Of a DNA stretch of 64,000 nucleotides, positions 34,197 to 45,685 are shown piece by piece; positions within the stretch are counted from its first letter, which is position 1; the number at the start of each line of letters is the position of its first letter. Source of the stretch: Laguncularia racemosa (lineage: Eukaryota > Streptophyta > Magnoliopsida > Myrtales > Combretaceae); NCBI GenBank assembly GCA_037954665.1, contig JBBMOL010000251.1, forward strand, positions 682,001-746,000. Direction: 5' to 3'. Below the pieces are notes generated by a model that saw only the letters and a program-made list of their open reading frames with translations, had not been told where the DNA came from and did not search any database. A program made the translations under genes and the position numbers.

Positions 34197-36140
34197 ATGT
34201 CGAATAATAGCGTGAATGGAGGAATGAGTGATGAAGCCAATAGTCAAGTTGGTGGAGGTCAGGGTCCTAATGTTGTAGGTAGGAGGACCTTGGAGGAACA
34301 ACTACAGGATCTTACCACTATTGTTACTACTCTAGCAACTAGGATTGATAGGATGACATTACCACAACCACCAGTGGTAAACCATCAGGCACCACCTCGA
34401 GTAGCTCCACAAAACCCTCATCAAAACAGAGTTGTGGGAGATGGGAATTTAAATAGAAGGATGGGTGAGGAGCATCTTCCAAACATGGAAGAAAGGGATG
34501 ACAATTTTGGGGTAAACCTAAATCAGAATAGGGATTTCAGGCCACCTCAGGGTTTGGAGTATGTGAAACTACAGATGCCATCCTATGATGGTAAGGGATC
34601 AGCAGATGAATACTTAGACTGGAAGGATAAGGTCGAAGGTCTCTTTGAGTGTTATGAGATCGACGACAGTACTAGGGTCAGATTGGCTGCTGTTGAATTT
34701 ATAGGATATGCTGCACTTTGGTGGAAGAATCTGATCATCAACAGGCGTCGGGATGGAGAGGCTGAGGTTCAGACCTGGAGGGACATGAAGAGGTTGCTAA
34801 GGAAAAGGTTCATTCCTGAGCACTACAAACAGGAGCAGTTTATGTGACTGCAAACCTTGAGGTGGGGGGGCAAAACAGTGGATGATTATGTGCAGGAATT
34901 TGAGACCCTTATGATTAGGTGTGGGTTTGTTGAGCCTCTGGAACAAACTATAGCACGATTTGTCTCAGGTCTAAAATATGAGATAGCGTGTATTGTTGAG
35001 CTGCAGCGCTATACTACACTTGATGAGGCTATTCAGTTGGCCTTAAAAGTAGAGAGACAGAGGAGGTCCAACTTCTTTAGGGCTCCAAGCAGTAGGCCCA
35101 ACATTGTTAATAGACCCATCTCAGCCGACAGTCGATCAGGAGGAACAAAGGAGGTAGGTGAGGGAGTCAAAGCAGTAGACACTACTACCCCAACCATTAT
35201 AAGAGAAAACTTACCCACTGGGAAGGGTAAAGAGATCATGGCACCAGAAACGAGGCAAACTGTTCCCGGATCTACTAGTGGGAAAGCGCGCCAGATAAAA
35301 TGTTTTAAATGCATGGGATTTGGGCATATGGCTGCACAGTGTCCAAATAAGAGGGTGATGACTGTTATGGAAGACACTGGAGAGGATACTGAGGATGATC
35401 ATGGTCAGATTGAGCCTACAGACCTACCTACAGCACTGGAGGAATACTATGATGATCAGAATGCAAATATGCCTGAGGAGCATCCTGGGAGGAAATATCT
35501 ACCCCTTAATGTGTTACGCAAGATTTTGTCCACATCTCCTGATACCAATGATATTCAGAGGGAGAACATATTTCATACCTCTTGCAGAATCAGAGGTAAC
35601 CTTTGTATACTCATCATCGATAGTGGTAGTTGCACGAATGTTATATCTGCTGCACTGGTAGACAAATTACAACTGTCTACTATACTGCATCCTAGTCCTT
35701 ATCAGTTGCATTGGCTGGATAATAGAGGTAGTATGCATGTTACCCTTAGGGCAAAGGTTCCTATGAGTGTCGGGCAGAACTATCATGATGAGATCCTTTG
35801 TGATATAGTTCCTATGCATGCATTCCATTTGCTGTTGGGTCGGCCTTGGTTGTATGATTGACGGGTGATACATGATGGGTTTGAAAATACCTACATGTTC
35901 AACATGGGCGGGTCACGCATAGTTCTATTACCGATGACTCCATCTAAGGTCCAGGGTTTTCAAAGACAGATCAAGAATCCATCCACTACCATAGTTAGCC
36001 GGAAGAGCAGGACAACAGAGATACTAGGGTTCAGTTCTACAACTGATCCTCTAGATTTGAGGGCAAATCTTTCAGAAGCCCGAGGAGATGATGGGAAAAT
36101 TTCTGACAATGTTAACCTCTTCAAAACCCAATTTAGATGA
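34197..36140 (+). pseudogene. CRM-like Gag-protease gene with two premature stops
   Basis: One frame of 647 codons runs from MSNNSVNGGMSDEANSQVGG to a TGA 52 bases inside the 3' LTR. It is broken only by TGA at 34844-34846 (after KQEQFM) and TGA at 35859-35861 (after RPWLYD). Both stand where relatives have Arg, consistent with CGA to TGA. Gag has EYLDWKDKVEGLFECYEIDD and ALWWKN, then YVQEFETLMIRCGF. A CX2CX4HX4C knuckle (CFKCMGFGHMAAQC) lies near residues 369-382. Protease has ILIIDSGSCTNVIS (Asp near 475) and LLLGRPWLYD. The tail is LDLRANLSEARGDDGKISDN. There is no pol between protease and tail. Gag packages RNA and protease matures it. Confidence 0.88.
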
Positions 36141-37091
36141 TTATCCAAATTGCTCATATTTTACCTTTTTTCTTTATTTCTAATTAAATTTGAGAATAAT
36201 CTTATAGGTACAATTATAATTCTCCATGGGATGCCAAAATGTCCTACAACTTCAGTTGGACACCGAACATTTTTCAAGATAACAATCAAAGACTCGCTGC
36301 AATTGTTCGCTATTCTGAGGCATTGGATCATGAAGACTTATGTTATTTTGTATCTTGTAATTGTTTATTGAACTATTTTGGTTGTATTTTGGTTTTGGGA
36401 CACTTTTATTTCCTTGTAATTTTCATTTAGGGATAGCCACCTTAAAAGTGGCAAACTTGTAATTTTGATCACTTTTTAAACCTAGGAGTAGCAAGTATAA
36501 ATACTTGCTTAAGAGAGGGTTTGAGGAGGATAATTTTGCAGAAAAAACACTTCAAATTTCGCGAGAGGGCTTAGGGTTTTCCTAATTCCAAATTCTCTTA
36601 TCAATTTCAATCCCAAGAAGTTGAAATTGTGGCGAGTGCAACAAGGAGAAATCGTGAGTAATATCGATTCATCTTTATTGTTGTTCATTTCTTCTCTAGT
36701 GAGTCATATCTAGGGTTGATTTGGATGTTCTTGGACTTGTTTTAATTCCAAATTCGTGATCAATAGCTTGTTATAGGATTGATTATGTTGATATATGATA
36801 TCATTCTCTTTATTGTGGCGTGAATTGGATAGTTGAAGGAAGGGTTGGAATTTGCGGTTTGGCCCATTTGATTTCTTGATTTGATTCACGTGGTTTCAAT
36901 TCTAATTGTTATTATTTGATGAAGATTACTTGTTTGGATTGATAATAGCAATTAGAGCTCTTTGGATTTCATTCCATTACCTTAGGATTTCCGCATTTAC
37001 CTAGTCAAGTGAACCGGTTTTGTGTTTTGTGAATTAAGGTGTTTTCCTTGATTCTTTTGATTATGCTTAAGCTTGGAATTTAGGCACATCA
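36089..37091 (+). repeat. 3' LTR of copy 2
   Basis: It begins TGATGGGAAAATTTC, preceded by the purine-rich AAGCCCGAGGAGA, a weak polypurine tract. It ends GGCACATCA, followed by the CTAGT duplication. The Gag-protease frame overlaps its first 52 bases. Confidence 0.92.
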
Positions 37092-37096
37092 CTAGT

Positions 37097-37705
37097 ATAG
37101 TATAGGGAATTTGGAATGAAGCTATCAAGAAGACACAAATGTGGTATGGGATACAAATGAAGTCATAATGAGAAGATCTTCAAGTATCAGTTTTAAATAT
37201 GGATATTGTTATTAGTATCGGCCCTAAGACACTAGGAAGTTTGAGTTGGAGACTGTCTATGCAACTTCCCACTTAAATTAAGATAAATTATGTAAGATAG
37301 GTGCTTGTTTGTTACATTATATTTATTTTGTGTGGTAATAAACATTCATGTGTGTTTTCTTGCTAGCGTTTTTACTTACTAATGGTCATAGCTCACCTAA
37401 TTTGAGACCCATTTTATAATGTTTCAAATACAAAAGTTTTAGATAAAGGTGATCAAAAGAGCATGAATTTCCAAAGCCTTAAGTGTGTTTATGAGACAAG
37501 AAGTAGATGCAGCAAAGTTGGAAGCCTATCTAGTTCTAGGTATGATAGCTTATTTTTTAAACTTGCGATAATGTTCAGCAAGTTATATCATTAACCTAAA
37601 CATGAAATTCCAGTTTTACTTTTCTATCAAACCAATAACACTACCACTTAAAGTTCAATGCTTAAATGGTACCACTAAAGGAAATGAAATACTCTTGCTT
37701 GGAAT
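37097..37705. other. unassigned sequence between two insertions
   Basis: No recognisable gene or repeat. It is the continuation of 31613-32506 across the insertion at 32512 and ends at the LTR element that starts at 37711. Confidence 0.45.
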
Positions 37706-37710
37706 TATAG

Positions 37711-37973
37711 TGTTAGATCTTGTGTAGCCCAATCATAGGAATAATCGGTAAAAATAAAATCATCTTTATTTCAAGTCTAAGATGAATTCCTAAAGAGGAT
37801 TCTTGAAAGAAACCTTCAATTATTTCATTTATTAATTAAATGAGTGCATTTGTCAATTACAAAAATGCTATTTACAATATTTTCTATAGCAACTAATTTT
37901 CTAACTAATCCTTTTAAGTGTAACCATTACTAACTTACCTAACTAAATCTCTGAAATCATAACAATCATAATA
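37711..37973 (-). repeat. 3' LTR of the short element
   Basis: 263 bases, from TGTTAGATCTTG to AATCATAATA. It aligns with 44484-44696 plus 44939-44988 of the other LTR. Confidence 0.75.
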
Positions 37974-38701
37974 ACCTCCCCCACCCTTAACGAAAACATC
38001 GTCCTCACGATTTAAGGAAATAAAAAAAATGAGAAAACAAATAATCATGACTAAGTAATTTAAAACAACAAAATAAAAATTTATTATCTATGAACTCTAA
38101 TAACAAACTTGCATGCAATATATGGATAAAGTGATGAAGAGTTTCTTAAACCTTTTTCCTTCCATAAAGCACATCATGTAAAGATCTTCTTGTAATAAAC
38201 TCGACCCCATCATACTTGAACTTGAAAACTTTGTAAATCTAAATTAAAGTATTCATTTCACCTATGAAATCAAGGTTTTTGATTGGCACAACCTTTTCAT
38301 TATTAAAATTGAAAAAATTTACCCTACCATAGGATTCTTTATTTCAACTCTTATAAGATTGTCAAAATGCATATATAAATCAGTTGAATCCAACATGACA
38401 ATATGTTCAAATATTTCAACCCCTTTAGAATCTCTCACTGCTTGGTTTCATTGATTTTTATAATTATGGCTTCTTGGTGGCTAATAAGTGTTAATAACAA
38501 ATTCTTGAATTGTTTCTTGAAAAAATTCTTCTTGTGTGCGATAGAAATTATCTTCTTTCCAAGTGTTGAATGCATGATTTGCTTGAACAAATTCTTCTCA
38601 CAATCTCGCATGATGCCCTTAATTTATTTAGTATCATTTTCCACAAGAAGTTGAACCAATCTTGAAAAGTTTCTTCACCCATAACTTCCATGGTTGGTGT
38701 G

Positions 38702-39194
38702 TGTGACAGGGAAGAAATGAATTAGGGTTTCCTGTTGAGAACGTTCGAGAATGTTACAGGAGAAATGGGAAAGTGAAGTGTTAAGTGAACTGTGATCTGT
38801 CTTGAGTTGAGGGGAGTGTGTGTGTGTGTGAGGGTGCTGCCTGGTCGGGTGAGAGTGCGTGTGTGTGTGGGCTCTATCTAGGTCGAGCTAGATGAGAAAT
38901 GGCTGGTGGATATGGGCTGGCCGAAGGCCTAGATACAGGAAGTCCAGCTAATACAAATAAGGGCTAACTTTTGAGCCTGTCCAATAGAGTAGGTTCCAGA
39001 ATTATGCTTAACTACTCACATGGGTTGTTAGATGATTCTAACAACTAGATTCCTATTACATATATATTATCTATGTAAGAAAAAGAAAAGATATGAATGA
39101 AAAATCACATGTTTTCTCTACAGTCTGATTGCAAACACACAAGCTAAATTTGCATACGAATTTGCTTGCCCTGTTGTTATTATTCCCTATTACA
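38702..39194 (+). repeat. 5' LTR of the Reina element
   Basis: From TGTGACAGGGAAG to CCCTATTACA. It contains a (GT)n tract (about 38817-38832) that differs from the tract in the other LTR. Confidence 0.92.
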
Positions 39195-39196
39195 AG

Positions 39197-39208
39197 TGGT
39201 ATTAGAGC
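39197..39208 (+). other. primer-binding site, initiator tRNA-Met type
   Basis: TGGTATTAGAGC lies two bases after the LTR, one change from the consensus. Confidence 0.85.
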
Positions 39209-39224
39209 TGAAAAATCCTGAACT

Positions 39225-42200
39225 ATGGAAACAAGAGAAGCCAAGAGGATTGATGAAGCTGTTAAGTTTGCAGTCAGGGAATAAACGGAAGAATCCTTGA
39301 ACTCTATCAATGACACTCTCACGAGGATGCAAGAGCTGATGGACCAACAATCATTGTCAATAACCGAATTGAAATCTTGCTGTATGGAGAAGATGGAGGC
39401 TTTTAGGAAGCATTCTTCAGATCTTGGTAAGTCTCCTGTCAAGAATGATAAACATGTGTTAGACATTACCACTGCTACAATATCTGATCATCTTTTGCAA
39501 ACGCGAGCTCCTAAGGTCGACTTTCCACAGTTTGATGGGTCGGATTTAAAAGATTGGTTGTATAAGGCACAACGATATTTTGAAATTGATTTAACCCCTG
39601 AAATCTGGAAGGTAAGGGTAGCTGCTATGTATCTTGAAGGAAAGGCTTTGAAATGGTACCATGCCTATATTCAAGGTATCGAAGAAGGTCATATGGTGAC
39701 CTGGGGTGAATTGGTGAAGGCATTGCAGGCAAGGTTTGGGGAGAAGGCCTATGAAGACCCCATGGCTGAGCTTAAGGAATTACACCAACAAGGAGCACTG
39801 CAAGATTATTTGGAAGAGTTTAAACACCTAGTTACTCAAGTTAGGCTACCCGAAAACTACTTGATTAGTTGTTTTATGAGCGGCTTACATCCTTCCATAC
39901 AATACCCCATTAGAATGTTCAACCCACAAACCCTACAAGAAACATATTCATTAGCAAAATTGCAGGAAGCCAACCTGTTGTCTATTAATCAATACCTAAA
40001 AACACCACGCATATCCTACAGTTTAAACCCCTTCCATTCCAGCTCTTATCTGTCGTCCAGTAAAACCCCATCTTACTCCAAAAACACTACCACCAACATC
40101 AGCACAAACAAACCTAACCTCAACCCACACCCCAGCAATCCAACCAAACACTACAACCCATCAAGACCACCAAACACAACCAACCCTCAAACGCACCTAA
40201 CTAAGAGGCTGACACCTGAAGAACTAGAAGAGAAAAGAAGGAAAAAGCAGTGCTTCTGGTATGATGAACCCTTTGGTCCAGGACATCGCTGTAAGAAGCG
40301 CTTAAGCATGCTGGTAGTGGATGCGGAGGAAGAACCATTAGAGGTAGATGATGAGGAAGAACCACAAATGGGTGTGGAGAATGACTTTGCTAAACTAACC
40401 CTCAATGCATTAGACACGGGAATGGGATCTTCACTATGTAGCATGAAGATTCAAGGGACATACAAAAGGAAGATGGTAGGTATCCTCATTGGCACCGGTA
40501 GTTCATTAAACTTTATAGATGAACGCCTTGCTAAAGGACTTAATTGCCTCCTTACGGACATCTCTCTAATGAAGGTAACTTTGGCTGATGGAACAGATGT
40601 TTATAGCAAGGGCAAGGTTTCCAATTTCACTTGGAAAACACAAGGGTATGAATTTGTGGCAGAAGTTTATTTGTTGAACTTGTCTGGGTGTGACATTATA
40701 TTGGGGCTGCCTTGGTTGGAATCCTTGGGTACCATACACTGGAATTTCCAACACCTAACCATGGATTTTGAACTGAATGGATGGGAATACAAGTTAGTTG
40801 GTAATAGGGAACAATTGAAGGTTATCAAATCAACTAAATTGAGTAAAATCATTACGGATGGAAGGGTTGTGTAGTGTGAATGCCGGATGGTGTAAGCTAG
40901 CGTTGAAGGAGTTAAGGAGGAAGGACAGCAGGGATTTCACCCTCTTGTCATGGACCTACTGGAGGAATTCCTCAACTTATTTGAGGAACCACATGGGTTA
41001 CCTCCAGTCAGGAAACATGACCACAGGATACCACTGCAGGAGAATTTTAAGGTAGTTAACATAAGACCCTATAGGCACTCCACTATGTAGAAGACAGTAT
41101 TGGAAGAGATGATCAGGGAGATGCTTATGAGTGGAATCATCCAACACAACCATAGCCCATTCGCATCACCAATGGTCTTGGTGAAGAAGAAAGACAACAT
41201 ATGGCGTATGTGTGTTGATTATCGTAAGCTGAACAGACAAACAGTTAAGGACAAATTTCCAATACCAATAGTTGAGGATCTATTTGATGAATTGAATGGG
41301 TCTACCTACTTCAGCAAGCTCGATTTAAGATTGGGCTACCATCAAATAAGGATGTGCCTTGAGGATGTCTACAAAACAGCCTTCAAGATACATGAAGGGC
41401 ATTACGAGTTCTTGGTATTGCCCTTTGGCTTAACCAATGCTCCATCTACCTTCCAAGGCCTTATGAACCATATATTCAGGGCCTATTTACGGAAGTTTGT
41501 CCTTGTGTTCTTTGATGACATCTTGGTGTACAGTCCAACCCTAAAGGACTATGGAAAACACCTAAAGACTGTATTTGGAATTCTCAGACAGGAGCAACTC
41601 TACCTTAAGAGGATCAAGTGTGTATTTGGAGCAACACAGATTGAGTATTTGGGGCATATTATAAGTAGGAAGGGTGTTGCTACTGATCCAAGGAAGATTG
41701 AATCCATTGTTAGGTGGCCAGCACCTAAAAATTTGAGGCAGCTAAGGGGATTCTTGGGGTTGACGAGTTATTACAGAAGATTCATTAGAGGTTACAGTGT
41801 TATCGCAAGGCCCCTTACCATGATGTTGAAGAAAGATAACTTTCACTGGGATCACACATGCTTACAGGCCTTCGAAACTCTCAAGGGAGTCTTGGTAAGT
41901 TCCCCAGTCTTACGCCTACCAGATTATACTAAAGAATTTGTAGTAGAAACTGATGCAAGTGGGAATGGAATTGGGGCTGTTCTGATGCAAGAACACCTTC
42001 CCATAGCTTTTCTTAGCAAAACCTTATCTCATAGACAACAAGGCTTGTTAGTATATGAAAAGGAATTGCTAGCTTTGGTACACGTAGTGGAGAAATGGCA
42101 GCATTACTTAATGGGACGACACTTTGTGATCAAAACTGATCATCAAAGCTTGAAGCACTTATTAGAACAACGACTAGTTACTTCTAGTAAGCACAAATGG

Positions 42201-43796
42201 CTAACCAAGTTGTTGGGGATGGACTATGAAATACAATACAAGAGTGGGCAAGCTAATCTTGCTACAGATGCCTTGTCTAGGATTGGTCCAGCTGAATTGA
42301 AGACCATGACTATGACAGTCTCTACATCTGAGCTAATGGAAGAAATTAAAGATAGTTGGGAACTTCCGGGGGGCTATATGGGAATCCTGAACCAAATTAA
42401 AGGTAGGGAGGCTTGTAAGAATTTCACCTTGGATCAAGGAATATTGAGGAGGAAGGGTAGGTGTGTAGTAAGACCCTCGACCCTATTGAGAAGGAAGCTA
42501 CTAGGAATGTATCATGATGGGGTACTAGGTGGGCACTCAGGGGCTCATACCACCTACAAGAAATTAAGTGATGTTTTTTATTTGCCCAAGCTAGAAAAGG
42601 ATGTGAGGCAATATGTGCGAGATTGTGAGGTTTGTCAACGACATAAATTTGAAAATATTGCTACTCTTGGCTTGTTACAACCACTACTAGTACCTAACAC
42701 ATGTTGGGCTGAAGTTACTATGGATTTTATAGAGGGACTTCCTAAGTCACAAGGACGGGAGGTGATTATGGTAGTGGTGGATCGCCTAAGTAAATATACA
42801 CACTTTATGGCCCTGCCCCACCCATACACTGCTCCTCAAGTAGCCTAGTTGTATTTGGAGCAGGTATATAAGCTGCATGGATTGCCAGAAAGTATGACTA
42901 GTGATAGAGATCCTATTTTCATTAGTCACTTCTGGCAAGAGTTCTTCAAGCTACAAGGAGTTGAATTGAAATTATCAACAGCCTATCACCCACAAACGGA
43001 TGGACAGACTGAGAGGGTAAATAAGTGCCTTGAAACCTACCTTAGGTGCATGACTAGTGACACTCATAGGAAATGGGGCTAATAGTTAGCAGTGTTAGAA
43101 TGGTGGTACAATACTAACTACCACTCAAGTGCTAAGAAGACCCCCTTTGAGGTCCTATATGGATATTCACCACCACTACATCTACCGTACATTCCTGGGG
43201 ATTCTTGAAACGCTATTGTGGATAGCATGTTGATAGAGAGAGAAGAAGCAATTAGGGTCCTAAAATTTCATCTTCGAAGAGCTTAGAACCGGATGAAGCA
43301 ATAGGCTAATAAGAAGAGAACTCATCGAGAATTCAACATCGGGGATAGGGTTTTGCTTAAGTTACAACCCTATCGACAAGGAAGTCTAAAGAAAACCCTA
43401 AATCAGAAACTATTAACTAAGTATTATGGACTTTACAAAATATTAGACAAGATTGGGAAAGTGGCATACCGTCTAGAGTTACCAGCCGAAGCGAACATAC
43501 ACCCCACCTTCCATGTATCCCAGCTAAAATGCTACCATGGGTTTGGAAATGAACTCCTTCTGTCGTTACTTGCAATAAACGAAGAAGAGTTAGATCCGTT
43601 GTAGATTTTAGACTGGAAGATGGTAAAAAGAGGAAATGTTGTAGAGACTATGGGACTTATCTTATGGTGAAATCAGCCTCCAACAGATGCGACTTGGGAA
43701 TTCTTAAAGGATTTGCAGCTCAGGTATCCTCATTCTCCCTTGTGGATAAGGGAAAACTCGAGAGGGAGGGACTGTGACAGGGAAGAAATGAATTAG
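39225..43796 (+). pseudogene. Reina gag-pol polyprotein with chromodomain
   Basis: The whole gene is one frame, from METREAKRIDEAVKF to a stop 24 bases inside the 3' LTR. About a dozen stops (first TAA at 39282) break it, but no frameshift does. Gag: PQFDGSDLKDWLYKAQRYFE. The knuckle reads CFWYDEPFGPGHRC, with its second Cys replaced by Tyr. The protease core reads ILIGTGSSLNFID, with catalytic Asp replaced by Gly. RT keeps SKLDLRLGYHQIRM and VFFDDILVYS; RNase H keeps ETDASGNGIGAVL, TDHQSLKHL and ATDALSR. Integrase has HDGVLGGHSGAHTT...CEVCQRHK, then TMDFI, TSDRD and AYHPQTDGQTERVNKCLE. The chromodomain starts ILDWKMVKRGN. The enzymes would copy and insert the element; this copy is dead. Confidence 0.9.
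43757..43772 (+). other. polypurine tract
   Basis: CTCGAGAGGGAGGGAC directly precedes the 3' LTR. Confidence 0.85.
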
Positions 43797-44265
43797 GGTT
43801 TCCTGGTGAGAACGTTCGAGAATGTTATAGGAGAAATGGGAAAGTGAAGTGTTAAGTGAATTGTGATCTGTCTTAAGTTGAGGGGGGTGTGTGTGTGGGT
43901 GTGGGTGCTACCTGGTCGAGTGAGAATATGTGTGTGTGTGGGCTCTGTCTGGGTCGAGCTAGATGAGAAAGGGTTAGTGGATATGGGCCAGCCGAAGGCC
44001 TAGATACGGGAAGTCCAGCTGATACAAATAAGGGCCAACTTTTGAGCCTGTCCAATAGAGTAGGTTCCAGAATTATGCTTAACTACTCACATGGGTTGTT
44101 AGATGATTCTAACAACCAGAATCCTATTACATATATATTATTTATGTAAGAAAAGGAAAAGATATGAATGAAAAATCACATGTTTTCTCTACAGTCTGAT
44201 TTCAAACACACAAGCTAAGTTTGCATACGAATTTGCTTGCCCTATTGTTATTATTCCCTGTTACA
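43773..44265 (+). repeat. 3' LTR of the Reina element
   Basis: From TGTGACAGGGAAG to CCCTGTTACA, the same length as the 5' LTR. Confidence 0.92.
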
Positions 44266-44483
44266 GTGTGACATCTTCTTTTTCATTCGTTAATTGCTCT
44301 TCTTCCATACATTCATCAACTATTTCTTGTATGGACCTATGACTTTCTTGAAGTTGATGTAAGTCTTCTTTTACTTCATGTCTTCTCATATTTCCTTCAA
44401 ACCTTCTTTTAATTCATTTCATGCTTCTAACACTTGTACGCAAATTTTTTTTTTTTTGCCCATTCTCTCAACAAGATTGCCAT

Positions 44484-44988
44484 TGTTAAATCTCGTGTAG
44501 CCTGATCATGGGAACAACTGGAAAAGATAAAATCATCTTTAATTTGAGCGAAAGGCAAACTCATAGAGAAGATTTTTAAAAGAAACCTTCAAGTATTTTA
44601 TTTATGAATTGGATGAATACATTTGGCTATTACAAAATGCCATGTACAACATTTTCTATAGCAAATAATTTTCTAACTAATCCTAGTAAGTGTAACAATG
44701 GTTGTCAAAATTATGATTTTACCTGGAATTGAATAATATAAAATCTGTAGAATCATATAAAATCGTATAGAATTGATAGAATCGGTAACTTATAAAATCG
44801 TATATCTAAACTCATAATTATATTAAAAGTTTATATCTTAATGATTTTTCTTCCATTATGATTATAAAAAACTTAATAAAATTATAAACCCGTAGAACCA
44901 TACAATTGACTCCTGATTTTAACAATTATGAGTGTAACTATTTATTAATTTGCTTGACTGGATCGCTAAAATCATAACCATCATAAAA
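44484..44988 (-). repeat. 5' LTR of the short element, split by a MITE-like insertion
   Basis: It starts TGTTAAATCTCG. The match to the left LTR breaks after AGTGTAAC at 44696 and resumes with the second AGTGTAAC at 44931. Confidence 0.7.
44697..44930. mobile_element. MITE-like insertion, possibly hAT
   Basis: 234 AT-rich bases are flanked by AGTGTAAC on both sides (44689-44696 and 44931-44938). An 8-base duplication is typical of hAT transposons. The ends form an imperfect inverted repeat, GGTTGTCAAAAT on the left against AATTGTTAAAAT reversed from the right. The body repeats TATAAAATCGTATA-like words. There is no coding sequence, so it would need a transposase from elsewhere. Confidence 0.6.
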
Positions 44989-44993
44989 TATAG

Positions 44994-45685
44994 TCATACA
45001 AATGACAATCCCTCAATGTATTGGCATTTTGCTCGCAATTCGATGTCTACTCCGCCTAGATATATGATTTTATAATGTGTGTCTGATGGGTGATATAAAA
45101 GCATACGTTAGGGACTCTATAAGACAAGTTAATTCATCCGTTTTATAATATTTTTCAAATTTATGAAAGCCCATGGAGTAATTATTTAGTGAGTAGCATT
45201 GTTTGACAAACTCTTGAAAATAATTGTATATGTTCAATTCTTCCAGTTTTACCGTAAGTGAACATGAAACAATTATGCTATGGCATGATAAGATGGCAAC
45301 TTTTAACGTTATCAGACATCATCTCCTAAGTAGGAAAATAATGCATCGATGGTTTTCCCTTTTCTCCAAAAGGTTAAAAAACTCTGGTGGCCTAAAGAAA
45401 AAGAATCCTCGGCCCTACGAATTAAATTTGTGGAAAAAGAGAGAGAGAAGAAAAGGAAAGAAAAGAAAAACCATGAAAAGAGGACGAAGCGTCGGTAAAA
45501 AAGAAATTGTATGACCCCAAATACCAGTATACTTAAGGAAAGAGAAGACGAAAGGCAAAAAAGACAGGAAGGCAAAAGATTTTATGTATATCTAAAGGAC
45601 ATTTCATTAGGACTTTATTTCTCATTCTCATAATTCGTCAGCATCCTAAAAATCACAGACAACTCGTCAAAACCATAGTCTCAAG
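44994..45685 (+). promoter_or_regulatory. upstream region of the subtilase gene
   Basis: No gene was recognised between the short LTR element and the coding start. The segment 45430-45565 is strongly purine-rich (GAGAGAGAAGAAAAGGAAAG and similar), seen on the plus strand. A TATA-like TATGTATATC lies near 45582. It would put a transcription start about 70-150 bases before the possible ATGs. GA-rich tracts are common in plant core promoters. No specific regulator site can be named from sequence alone. Confidence 0.4.

Larger units (their letters stand above)
32512..37091 (+). mobile_element. complete non-autonomous CRM-like element, Gag-protease only (copy 2, young)
   Basis: All structural parts are visible. 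The 1003-base LTRs lie at 32512-33514 and 36089-37091, with CTAGT on both sides (32507-32511 and 37092-37096). There is a primer-binding site, a leader of about 660 bases and a single Gag-protease frame that ends inside the 3' LTR. By eye the LTRs differ at about 21 of 1003 positions with no gaps, mostly transitions. At a commonly used rate of 1.3e-8 per site per year, this is somewhat under a million years. The interior lacks RT, RNase H and integrase. The layout resembles the TR-GAG class of plant elements, with protease added. Confidence 0.9.
38702..44265 (+). mobile_element. complete Reina-type chromovirus (Ty3/gypsy)
   Basis: The 493-base LTRs lie at 38702-39194 and 43773-44265, with GTGTG on both sides (38697-38701 and 44266-44270). 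There is a primer-binding site, a single gag-pol frame with a C-terminal chromodomain and a polypurine tract. At 5564 bases it has the compact size usual for Reina. The LTRs differ at about 28 positions by eye (5-6%), so it is older than the element at 32512. It sits inside the short element at 37711-44988. Confidence 0.92.
37711..44988 (-). mobile_element. short non-coding LTR retrotransposon, host of a later insertion
   Basis: Two direct repeats with TGTTA...TAATA/TAAAA ends lie at 37711-37973 and 44484-44988. The same 5 bases, TATAG, flank them on both sides (37706-37710 and 44989-44993). Removing the Reina element (38702-44265, plus one GTGTG) leaves about 0.94 kb of interior, and the whole element would be about 1.5 kb. 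The strand comes from a purine tract beside the left LTR, reading GGGTGGGGGAGG on the minus strand. No Gag or pol motif was found and no standard primer-binding site was recognised, so it is a small non-autonomous element of the TRIM or LARD kind. Confidence 0.7.

Noticed and set aside
35033..35377. Open frame of 114 codons on the minus strand
   Set aside because: It lies opposite the Gag-protease gene at 34197-36140 and has no motif. It is an antisense by-product.
39071..39472. Minus-strand frame of 133 codons at the start of the Reina element
   Set aside because: It crosses the LTR, the primer-binding site and the start of gag in antisense. No motif.
45312..45575. Leu/Phe-rich minus-strand frame upstream of the subtilase
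   Set aside because: It is the complement of the purine-rich tract. Low complexity explains the apparent membrane-like composition.
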